From assembly GCA_937907215.1 (NCBI GenBank), contig CALESG010000110.1, forward strand, positions 1 to 64,000: a stretch of DNA of 64,000 nucleotides. Direction: 5' to 3'. Both the position numbers and the translations under genes were made by a program. This stretch comes from an uncultured Ruminococcus sp. GTDB taxonomy: Bacteria; Bacillota; Clostridia; Oscillospirales; Ruminococcaceae. The notes beneath the pieces are model-generated. The model saw only the letters and a program-made list of their open reading frames with translations, made no database searches and was not told the DNA's origin. This document shows, one piece after another, positions 49,990 to 57,357 of this stretch. The stretch's first letter is position 1; the number at the start of each line of letters is the position of its first letter.

Positions 49990-50942
49990 AAATAGTTATA
50001 ACTGACTGGCAGACAATGAGCTGCAAAGATGAGATCTCTTATAAATGTTTTGAAAACTTTGGAAATGTTTTTGCCTATCCGCTCACCGCACTTGAAGAAA
50101 CCGCAATGCGAATTGGTGATGCTGAAATTCTCCTTTGCAATAAAACACCAATAACAGCTGATGTAATAAAACAGTGCAGCAACCTTCGATATATAGGCGT
50201 TCTTGCTACAGGATACAACAACATCGATATGGCTGCCGCCGCAGATGCCGGAATAACTGTTTGCAATGCAGGAACATATTCAACTGATGCTGTTGCTCAA
50301 TATGTATTTGCGCAGATACTTTATCATTACAATAAGATTCATTTGTATGATGAAAGTGTGCGAAACGGTGACTGGATAAAAGCTCCTGCATTTTCATATT
50401 TTCCATTCCCTGCATATGAACTAAGCGGTAAAACTCTTGCAGTTATCGGATATGGCAGTATTGGCAAAAAGGTAGCAAAAATAGGCGATGCATTCGGTAT
50501 GAATGTAATTATAAGCACACGAACCAAACCTGAAAACTGCACATTTAAACTCGTAAGTATACAAGAAGCATTTTCAAAAGCTGATGTACTTACTATACAT
50601 ACTCCATTAACACCAAAAACAAAAGGGCTTGTTTCAAGAGAAAATATTGCTCTTATGAAGCCTTCTGCTCTTCTTATAAATTCATCAAGAGGTCCTGTTG
50701 TAGATGAATACGCTTTAGCAGATGCTCTCAAAAAAGGCATGATCGCAGGAGCAGCAGTTGACGTTCTTGAAAAAGAACCTATGGACAGCGAATCACCTTT
50801 AAAAGACATTCCAAATTGTACTATAACACCACATATTGCTTGGTCACCTATTGAAACAAGACAAAGACTTCTTGATATTGCATATTGTAATCTTAAAGCA
50901 TACCTTCAAGGGAAACCGCAAAATGTAGTCAGTATATATTAA
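49986..50942 (+). CDS. D-2-hydroxyacid dehydrogenase
   Basis: A 318-residue NAD(P)-dependent oxidoreductase of the glycerate/D-lactate dehydrogenase type. Marks are VLATGYNNIDMAAAADAGI, the Rossmann loop GYGSIGKKVAK (about 151-161), NSSRGPVVDE with the substrate Arg and the catalytic HIAWSP histidine. The substrate (glycerate, hydroxypyruvate or phenylpyruvate) cannot be decided. It is placed just before proB-proA but has no known link to proline synthesis. Confidence 0.9.
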   Translation: MKIVITDWQTMSCKDEISYKCFENFGNVFAYPLTALEETAMRIGDAEILLCNKTPITADVIKQCSNLRYIGVLATGYNNIDMAAAADAGITVCNAGTYSTDAVAQYVFAQILYHYNKIHLYDESVRNGDWIKAPAFSYFPFPAYELSGKTLAVIGYGSIGKKVAKIGDAFGMNVIISTRTKPENCTFKLVSIQEAFSKADVLTIHTPLTPKTKGLVSRENIALMKPSALLINSSRGPVVDEYALADALKKGMIAGAAVDVLEKEPMDSESPLKDIPNCTITPHIAWSPIETRQRLLDIAYCNLKAYLQGKPQNVVSIY

Positions 50943-50964
50943 AAATGAAAGGCATCTATAAAAT

Positions 50965-51768
50965 ATGTTTGATATTTCCTCAAAAAAAAGAATTGTACTT
51001 AAACTCGGAACATCCACGCTTACCCACAAAACAGGCAAGCTGAATATCCGCCGTATGAAAAATCTTATACAAATCCTTGCAGATCTGCATAATTCAGGAA
51101 GAGAAATTATAATAGTTTCTTCCGGTGCGGTCGGCATGGGCATAGGCAAATTGAATTTAACATCAAAGCCTACTGATACTCCCACAAAACAGGCTGTAGC
51201 TGCTGTTGGACAGTGTGAACTTATGCACACTTATGATAATATGTTTGAAAAATATAATGTTACAGTAGCTCAGATACTGCTTACCAAGCACATTTTATCA
51301 AATGGTCTTTCCAATGTTCAGAATACTCTTCAAAGACTGCTTGAAATGGGTGTAATTCCTATTGTAAATGAAAACGATACGGTAGCTATTGATGAACTTG
51401 AACTGAAAATTGGCGAAAATGATTCTCTTGCCGCTATGGTTGCAAATATCGCTGACGCTGACCTGCTTATAATAATGTCTGATATTGACGGACTTTATTC
51501 TTCAGATCCTCATAAGAACCCGGATGCCAAGGTAATACCTGTTGTTGAAAAAATAGATGAAAATATTGTAGAAATGGCAGGCGGTGCAGGTTCTGCTCTG
51601 GGAACAGGCGGAATGGCTACAAAAATAAGTGCTGCAAAAATGGTTACAGATGCAGGCATTGATATGATAATAATGAATGGCAAAGATCCTGAAAAGCTCT
51701 ATGACCTATTCGACAACAAAGAAGTAGGTACAGTATTTCTAGCAAAAAATTATTCTGATAAATCTTAA
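50965..51768 (+). CDS. proB: Glutamate 5-kinase (short form)
   Basis: First step of proline synthesis, phosphorylating glutamate. The 267-residue amino-acid-kinase domain has LKLGTSTLTHKTGKLN, VSSGAVGMG, VNENDTVA, MSDIDGLYS and GTGGMATKI. The C-terminal PUA domain of longer enzymes is missing, as in several Clostridia. It starts 22 nt after the dehydrogenase and 43 nt before proA. Confidence 0.94.
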   Translation: MFDISSKKRIVLKLGTSTLTHKTGKLNIRRMKNLIQILADLHNSGREIIIVSSGAVGMGIGKLNLTSKPTDTPTKQAVAAVGQCELMHTYDNMFEKYNVTVAQILLTKHILSNGLSNVQNTLQRLLEMGVIPIVNENDTVAIDELELKIGENDSLAAMVANIADADLLIIMSDIDGLYSSDPHKNPDAKVIPVVEKIDENIVEMAGGAGSALGTGGMATKISAAKMVTDAGIDMIIMNGKDPEKLYDLFDNKEVGTVFLAKNYSDKS

Positions 51769-51811
51769 AATACAATACAATTTCATAGAATATAGAAAGG
51801 TAGGATAATAT

Positions 51812-53074
51812 ATGAATTACGCACAGACACTTGGTGAAAAATCAAAAGCAGCAGCCGCTAAAATGGCAGCTGTTTCACCGGAATCAAAAAACGCTGCTCT
51901 CTATGCAATTTCCAAAGCTCTTATTGAAAGAAAAGATGAGATAATTAGCGCAAATGAACTCGACTTAAAAGCTGCTGTGGAAAACAATATGAGTGCTGCA
52001 ATGCAGGATAGACTCCGTCTTACAAATGCACGTATTGAAGGAATGGCGAATTCTATATCCAAACTTATAGCTATGGACGACCCAATAGGCTCTGTTATAC
52101 AGGGCAGCGTTCGTCCAAATGGTCTTAGAATTGTAAAAACACGTGTACCACTCGGATCAATCGGTATAATTTTTGAATCACGTCCAAATGTTACTGTAGA
52201 CGCAGCTACTCTTTGTCTAAAATCAGGAAATGCAGTTCTGCTTCGTGGCGGTAAAGAGGCAATAAATTCAAATATATGTCTTACAAAGATAATGCGTGAT
52301 GCTGTAGAAACTGCCGGTCTGCCAAAAGATTGTATTCAGCTTGTAGAAGATACATCAAGAGAAACTGCTTCTGATATGATGAAACTCAATGGATATTTGG
52401 ACGTATTGATACCAAGAGGCGGTGCTGGACTAATTCAATCTGTAGTTAAACAGGCAACTGTACCTGTAATTGAAACAGGAGCCGGAAATTGTCATATATA
52501 TATTGATAAGTGTTTGCCAACAAATGAAGATTTTGAAATGGCGGTCAAAGTTGTAGATAATGCAAAAACTCAGCGTCCGTCTGTCTGCAATGCAATTGAA
52601 GGCATTGTTGTACATGAAAATGTAGCAGAAAAAATTCTGCCAATGATAAAATCCGCACTTGATTTGCATGATGTTATAATTTACGGTGATGAAAAAACTG
52701 CTGCTATACTTGGCAAATGTGTTCTTCCGGCAACTGATGAAATTTACAATACTGAATTTAATGATTATAAGCTCTCAGTAAAAATTGTATCATCATTTGA
52801 TGAAGCTCTTGCTCATATAGCTAAATACAGCACAAAACATTCTGAATGCATAATAACAAAAGATTTTGATGCTGCAATGCGTTTCCAGAGAGAAGTTGAT
52901 GCAGCAGCTGTATATGTAAATGCATCAACAAGATTTACAGACGGCGAAGAATTCGGTTTTGGAGCTGAAATAGGTATCTCTACTCAAAAGCTTCACGCAA
53001 GAGGTCCAATGGCTCTTACTGAACTTACAACAGTAAAATATCTGATCGATGGAACCGGTCAGATAAGACAGTAA
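51812..53074 (+). CDS. proA: Glutamate-5-semialdehyde dehydrogenase
   Basis: NADPH-dependent reduction of glutamyl phosphate to the semialdehyde. The 420 residues show VPLGSIGIIFESRPNVT, RGGKEAINSN, the active-site cysteine in QRPSVCNAIEG and FGAEIGISTQKLHARGPM. SD GAAAGGTAGG precedes ATG. With proB it forms the usual pair; proC is not in the window. Confidence 0.96.
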   Translation: MNYAQTLGEKSKAAAAKMAAVSPESKNAALYAISKALIERKDEIISANELDLKAAVENNMSAAMQDRLRLTNARIEGMANSISKLIAMDDPIGSVIQGSVRPNGLRIVKTRVPLGSIGIIFESRPNVTVDAATLCLKSGNAVLLRGGKEAINSNICLTKIMRDAVETAGLPKDCIQLVEDTSRETASDMMKLNGYLDVLIPRGGAGLIQSVVKQATVPVIETGAGNCHIYIDKCLPTNEDFEMAVKVVDNAKTQRPSVCNAIEGIVVHENVAEKILPMIKSALDLHDVIIYGDEKTAAILGKCVLPATDEIYNTEFNDYKLSVKIVSSFDEALAHIAKYSTKHSECIITKDFDAAMRFQREVDAAAVYVNASTRFTDGEEFGFGAEIGISTQKLHARGPMALTELTTVKYLIDGTGQIRQ

Positions 53075-53093
53075 TCATAAGACTCAAAAATAT

Positions 53094-53132
53094 ATGCTGC
53101 TGCAAACTTGAATTTTGTAGCAGCATTTTATT
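53094..53132 (+). terminator. proA terminator
   Basis: Hairpin atgctgctgcaaa/tttgtagcagcat followed by tttattt. Confidence 0.8.
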
Positions 53133-53160
53133 TCTACTTTGAAAAAGTTACTCATAGCTG

Positions 53161-53189
53161 TTGCAAAAATAGAAATAATGTAGTATAAT
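53161..53189 (+). promoter_or_regulatory. asnB promoter
   Basis: TTGCAA (53161-53166), 17 nt, TATAAT (53184-53189), 31 nt before the start codon. Confidence 0.8.
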
Positions 53190-53220
53190 AATAAAAACAG
53201 AGAATATGGGAGGAACAACT

Positions 53221-55083
53221 ATGTGCGGATTTATAGGCTTCACTAATACGATCTCCAATGCTGATTCGGTTCTTGGCACGATGCTTGATAAAATCAAACA
53301 TCGTGGTCCAGATGCAGAAGGTAAATATGTTGATGACAATATTGCCCTAGGTCATAGAAGACTCAGTATCATTGATGTTTCCGATGCAGGAAATCAGCCG
53401 CTGTACAGCGAGGACGGCAAACTTATCCTTGTATTCAATGGAGAGATCTATAACTATAAAACAATAAAAGCTGAACTTATAAAAAAGGGCTATAAATTCA
53501 AAACCCAAACTGATTCCGAAGTCCTTATATATGGATACAGAGAATACGGCGAAAAACTACTCGAAAAACTGCGTGGTATGTTTGCATTTATCATATGGGA
53601 TAAAGAAAACAAATCCATTTTTGGTGCAAGGGATTTTTTCGGCATAAAACCTCTCTATTACGCACAAATGGGCAAGACATTCATGTTCGGTTCAGAAATA
53701 AAAAGCTTTTTATGTCATCCGGATTTTAAAAAAGAACTGAATACCGACGCTCTTGAAAATTACCTTTCTTTCCAATATTCACCCTGTACAGAAACTTTCT
53801 TTAAGGGTGTATATAAGCTTCCTCCTGCCCACTGCTTTACTTACAAAAACGGAAAATTAGAAATAAAAAGATATTGGGAAGTAAAATTCACACCTGATGA
53901 AAAGCCGGAGCTTGATGAATGGGTAAACCGCATATCCGATACTTTCCACGATTCTGTAAAGGCTCACAAAATTGCTGATGTAGAAGTTGGCTCATTCTTG
54001 TCAAGCGGCGTTGATTCAAGCTATGTAGCTGCTATTGCAAATGTAGATAAAACATTTACAGTTGGATTTGGCAATGAAGAACGCTATAATGAAATAGGCT
54101 GGGCTAAAGAATTTTCAGAAGCAATAAACATAAAGAATTACAACAAAGTAATCTCACCTGAAGAATACTGGAACATACTGCCTTTGATCCAATACCACAT
54201 GGACGAACCCCTTGCAGATCCATCAGCAGTTGCACTTTATTTTGTGTGCAATTTGGCATCACGTTCACTTAAAGTAGCTCTTTCCGGTGAAGGTGCTGAT
54301 GAAATATTTGGCGGATATAATGTATACAGCGACCCCGGTTCTACATTTTATGATAAACTTCCTATCGGTTTAAGGCACGGCATTGCATCTGTTGTAAGCA
54401 AACTGCCTGCTAAAAGAGGTCTTAACTTTTTTGTAAGAAAAGGCAGAACAGTTGAAGAGAGATTTATCGGCAATGCCTATATGTTTAGTCCAAAGGAAAG
54501 AAAAGAACTTCTTAAAATAAAAACAAACGCACCTGACCCTACTGCAATCACAAAGCCGTTTTATGACAAGGTAAAAGATAAAGACGATGTAACAAAAATG
54601 CAGTACCTTGACCTTCATATGTGGATGACAGGTGATATACTCTTAAAAGCTGACAAGATGAGTATGGCAAATTCTTTGGAAGTAAGAGTTCCGTTTCTTG
54701 ATAAGGAGGTAATGGCTCTTGCTGAACAAATACCTACAAAATACAGAGTATCTCACAAAAGCACTTCTGATGGTATGAAATATACTACAAAATATGCTAT
54801 GAGAATGGCTGCGAAAAAGGATACGCCGCCAAGTACTGCCAAAACAGCTGTAAAGAAAAAACTCGGATTCCCTGTTCCTATTCGTGTATGGCTCAAAGAA
54901 GACGGATATTACAATATAGTAAAAAATGCATTTACCGGAGAAGCGGCTGAAAAATATTTTAATACAGATAAACTTGTAGAGCTTTTGGATGATCATAGAT
55001 CAGGTAAAGGTGATTACAGCCGTAAAATCTGGACTGTTTATATGTTCCTTGTATGGTATGACGTTTATTTTGGAAAAGTGTGA
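53221..55083 (+). CDS. asnB: Asparagine synthase (glutamine-hydrolysing)
   Basis: Makes asparagine from aspartate, glutamine and ATP. ATG 53221 (620 residues) is required because Cys2 of MCGFIGF is the amidotransferase nucleophile; the frame extends to 53206 upstream. The N-terminal glutaminase domain has RGPDAEG, GHRRLSIID and FNGEIYNY. The synthetase domain has the pyrophosphate loop FLSSGVDSS (about 260-268) and SGEGADEIFGGY. SD GGGAGGAA is well placed. Confidence 0.95.
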   Translation: MCGFIGFTNTISNADSVLGTMLDKIKHRGPDAEGKYVDDNIALGHRRLSIIDVSDAGNQPLYSEDGKLILVFNGEIYNYKTIKAELIKKGYKFKTQTDSEVLIYGYREYGEKLLEKLRGMFAFIIWDKENKSIFGARDFFGIKPLYYAQMGKTFMFGSEIKSFLCHPDFKKELNTDALENYLSFQYSPCTETFFKGVYKLPPAHCFTYKNGKLEIKRYWEVKFTPDEKPELDEWVNRISDTFHDSVKAHKIADVEVGSFLSSGVDSSYVAAIANVDKTFTVGFGNEERYNEIGWAKEFSEAINIKNYNKVISPEEYWNILPLIQYHMDEPLADPSAVALYFVCNLASRSLKVALSGEGADEIFGGYNVYSDPGSTFYDKLPIGLRHGIASVVSKLPAKRGLNFFVRKGRTVEERFIGNAYMFSPKERKELLKIKTNAPDPTAITKPFYDKVKDKDDVTKMQYLDLHMWMTGDILLKADKMSMANSLEVRVPFLDKEVMALAEQIPTKYRVSHKSTSDGMKYTTKYAMRMAAKKDTPPSTAKTAVKKKLGFPVPIRVWLKEDGYYNIVKNAFTGEAAEKYFNTDKLVELLDDHRSGKGDYSRKIWTVYMFLVWYDVYFGKV

Positions 55084-55110
55084 TCAAATACTTTTTAAGG
55101 AGGGAGATCG

Positions 55111-55779
55111 GTGGCAAGTAATGTGACTTATGAATATATCAGAAGAAATCCGGCTGTTTTAGAATATGTAAGACGTGCTGACAAGGTTATGGAATCTATT
55201 GGATATACAGAACACTCTTTTGCACACGTGGAAAAGGTTTCTTATGTGTCTTCAATGATACTTGAGGAACTTGGGTATCCGGAAAGAACAGTAGAACTTG
55301 CAAAGATAGCCGGTTTTCTTCATGATATAGGAAATGTAATAAACCGCAATGACCACGCTCAAAGCGGTGCTGTAATGGCATTTGTTTTGCTTGATAAACT
55401 TCATATGCCTGCTGATGAAGTATGCTCCATTATTTCCGCAATAGGGAACCATGATGAAAGCACCGCTCAACCGGTAGATCCAATATCGGCGGCTCTTATT
55501 CTTGCCGATAAAACAGACGTTCGCCGAAGTCGTGTAAGAAATACTACTTTTACATCATTTGATATTCATGACAGAGTAAATTATGCTGTTACAAATTCAA
55601 AGCTTACTGTTTCGGATGATAAAACGAGTTTTACTTTGGAATTGAATATCGATACTGAAATATCTTCGGTACTTGAATATTTTGAAATATTTATGGACAG
55701 AATGCTGCTGTGCAAACGTGCAGCACAATATTTTGGAATGTCATTTAAAATATATATGAATGGCACTATTGTACTTTAA
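55111..55779 (+). CDS. HD-domain phosphohydrolase-like protein
   Basis: A 222-residue protein starting with GTG behind AAGGAGGGAG. The HD metal motif is visible: His39 in FAHVEKV, His71-Asp72 in FLHDIGNV, His115-region GNHDES and the distal Asp in ILADKTDVRRSR. It is expected to hydrolyse a phosphate ester, often a nucleotide. The C-terminal 70 residues are a beta-rich domain without a clear family. It follows asnB by 27 nt and is probably in its operon. The substrate is unknown. Confidence 0.8.
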   Translation: MASNVTYEYIRRNPAVLEYVRRADKVMESIGYTEHSFAHVEKVSYVSSMILEELGYPERTVELAKIAGFLHDIGNVINRNDHAQSGAVMAFVLLDKLHMPADEVCSIISAIGNHDESTAQPVDPISAALILADKTDVRRSRVRNTTFTSFDIHDRVNYAVTNSKLTVSDDKTSFTLELNIDTEISSVLEYFEIFMDRMLLCKRAAQYFGMSFKIYMNGTIVL

Positions 55780-55796
55780 TTTAAGCAATGCTTTAA

Positions 55797-55828
55797 TATC
55801 GCAGATATAATTTTTTATATCTACGATA
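55797..55828 (+). promoter_or_regulatory. Hairpin in the pyrB leader
   Basis: tatcg-c-agatata / tatatct-a-cgata with one mismatch and a 6-nt loop, ending 20 nt before the pyrB start. It may terminate the HD-protein transcript or attenuate pyrB; there is no T-tract. Confidence 0.5.
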
Positions 55829-55848
55829 AAATATAGGAGGTTTCAAAT

Positions 55849-56934
55849 ATGATTTCATCGTATCCACATCTGATTGACCTTGACGACTATCCGGTTTCAT
55901 GGTGGAAGGAAGTAGTCGATTTGGGTGAAAAGATCAAAAATAATCCAGAGATCTATTCCGGTGCCTGTCAAGGAAAAATCATGGCAACTTTATTTTATGA
56001 GCCATCTACACGTACACAAATGTCCTTCCAGACAGCAATGCTTCGTCTGGGCGGCAGACTTATAGGCTTTGATAATCCGGCAAATTCTTCTGTATCAAAA
56101 GGTGAAACTTTAAAAGATACAACAAAAATCGTAAGCAATTACGCAGATATTCTTGTAATGCGTCATCCTGTTGCAGGTGCAGCAAAGGCTGCTGCACTTA
56201 CTGCTGACTGTCCTGTTATAAATGCCGGTGACAGCGGTCACCTTCACCCTACTCAAACTCTTACAGACCTCTTGACCCTTAAATGTGAAAAAGGAAGACT
56301 TGACCATCTCACAATAGGTCTGTGCGGTGATCTTATAAACGGCAGAACTGTACATTCACTGCTTAAAGCAATGTCTTGTTTTGAAGGCAATGAATTTGTT
56401 CTGATCTCCACACCGGAGCTGAAACTTCCATCATATGTAAAAGATATACTCAAATCAAGCGGCTGTCCATTCAGAGAGGTATCATCGCTGGAAGAGGTTC
56501 TTCCTGAGCTTGATGTACTATATATGACAAGAATCCAACAGGAAAGATTTGCAAGCCGTGAGGAATATCTGGCACAAAAGGATACATATATATTGACAGC
56601 GAAAAAGCTTAAAACCGCTAAACCGGATATGATAATACTTCATCCGCTGCCAAGAGTAGACGAAATAGAAGTTGAAATAGACTATGACCCAAGAGCTGCA
56701 TATTTCAAGCAGGCAAGATATGGAATGTATGTAAGAATGGCACTTATAATAACAATGCTCAATCTTGACACAAAAACTACTCTACTGCACGGAACAATTC
56801 ATAATGATGCAGTATGCAAAAACCCAAATTGTATTACTCATACAGAAAAATATTTGCCGAAAAGCTTTGTTTCAATCGGTGACAGCTTGCTGGAATGCGA
56901 GTACTGCAATGAAAGATTGCTGATTGAAAGATAA
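55849..56934 (+). CDS. pyrB: Aspartate carbamoyltransferase with C-terminal PyrI-like zinc domain
   Basis: Catalyses carbamoyl phosphate plus aspartate to carbamoyl aspartate, the first committed pyrimidine step. The catalytic domain (about 1-305) has YEPSTRTQMSF, the VMRHP stretch and HPLPRVDEI. After it, about 35 residues read CKNPNCITHTE...CEYC: Cys323, Cys328, Cys350 and Cys353, which match the zinc domain of the PyrI regulatory chain. The PyrI nucleotide-binding domain is absent. So this looks like a fusion with only the zinc part of PyrI. SD AGGAGG precedes ATG. The length of 361 exceeds normal PyrB (about 310). Confidence 0.9.
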   Translation: MISSYPHLIDLDDYPVSWWKEVVDLGEKIKNNPEIYSGACQGKIMATLFYEPSTRTQMSFQTAMLRLGGRLIGFDNPANSSVSKGETLKDTTKIVSNYADILVMRHPVAGAAKAAALTADCPVINAGDSGHLHPTQTLTDLLTLKCEKGRLDHLTIGLCGDLINGRTVHSLLKAMSCFEGNEFVLISTPELKLPSYVKDILKSSGCPFREVSSLEEVLPELDVLYMTRIQQERFASREEYLAQKDTYILTAKKLKTAKPDMIILHPLPRVDEIEVEIDYDPRAAYFKQARYGMYVRMALIITMLNLDTKTTLLHGTIHNDAVCKNPNCITHTEKYLPKSFVSIGDSLLECEYCNERLLIER

Positions 56935-57013
56935 TCTAAGCTGCCTATATATTTAATAACCTTACGACATAAGGTAATGATATTATCATTAAGGATAAAA
57001 AGGAGGAAATGCA

Positions 57014-57151
57014 ATGAGCAGTAATCGTGACCGCTATGGCAGACGAAAGATCCGGCCAAAAATACGATTCCGTTTTAGAAATATAATAATAATCTTCATC
57101 GGCTGTATAGTAATAGGTCTGGCTTATTACATGATAAAGATGAACCTTTAG
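57014..57151 (+). CDS. Small basic membrane protein (45 residues)
   Basis: AGGAGG at 57001-57006 precedes ATG 57014. The product has a strongly basic N-terminus (RDRYGRRKIRPKIRFRFR) and one hydrophobic segment (about 23-40), ending MIKMNL. It reads as a type II single-span protein. It lies 80 nt after pyrB and ends 20 nt before a strong terminator, so it closes the pyrB transcript. I do not recognise a family. Confidence 0.65.
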   Translation: MSSNRDRYGRRKIRPKIRFRFRNIIIIFIGCIVIGLAYYMIKMNL

Positions 57152-57170
57152 AAAAAAATCCCTAATGCCT

Positions 57171-57208
57171 TTATTTCCGGGTTGTCTGCATACCCGGAAA
57201 TTTTTTTG
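57171..57208 (+). terminator. Terminator after the small membrane protein
   Basis: atttccggg/cccggaaat stem with loop and ttttttt. Confidence 0.9.
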
Positions 57209-57239
57209 ATAAGAAAAATATAAATTTAACCTATGCCTA

Positions 57240-57268
57240 TTGACAAATTCCTTAAAATGGGCTATACT
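57240..57268 (+). promoter_or_regulatory. nrdD promoter
   Basis: TTGACA (57240-57245), 17 nt, TATACT (57263-57268). Confidence 0.85.
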
Positions 57269-57288
57269 GAATGACAGTGATGATTTGC

Positions 57289-57304
57289 ATACAAGATACG
57301 CCGT
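57289..57304 (+). promoter_or_regulatory. Possible NrdR box 1
   Basis: atacaagatacgccgt matches the known 16-nt NrdR consensus acacwatatmtwgtgt at 10 of 16 positions; it counts mainly because it lies exactly 32 nt from the better box 2. Confidence 0.4.
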
Positions 57305-57320
57305 CTGTTTTGCAAGTTGC

Positions 57321-57336
57321 ATACAATATTTTGTGT
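57321..57336 (+). promoter_or_regulatory. NrdR box 2
   Basis: atacaatattttgtgt matches the NrdR consensus at 14 of 16 positions, 21 nt before the nrdD start codon and downstream of the promoter, where a repressor would block transcription. Confidence 0.7.
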
Positions 57337-57357
57337 TTTGGAAGGAGCTTTATTCTT

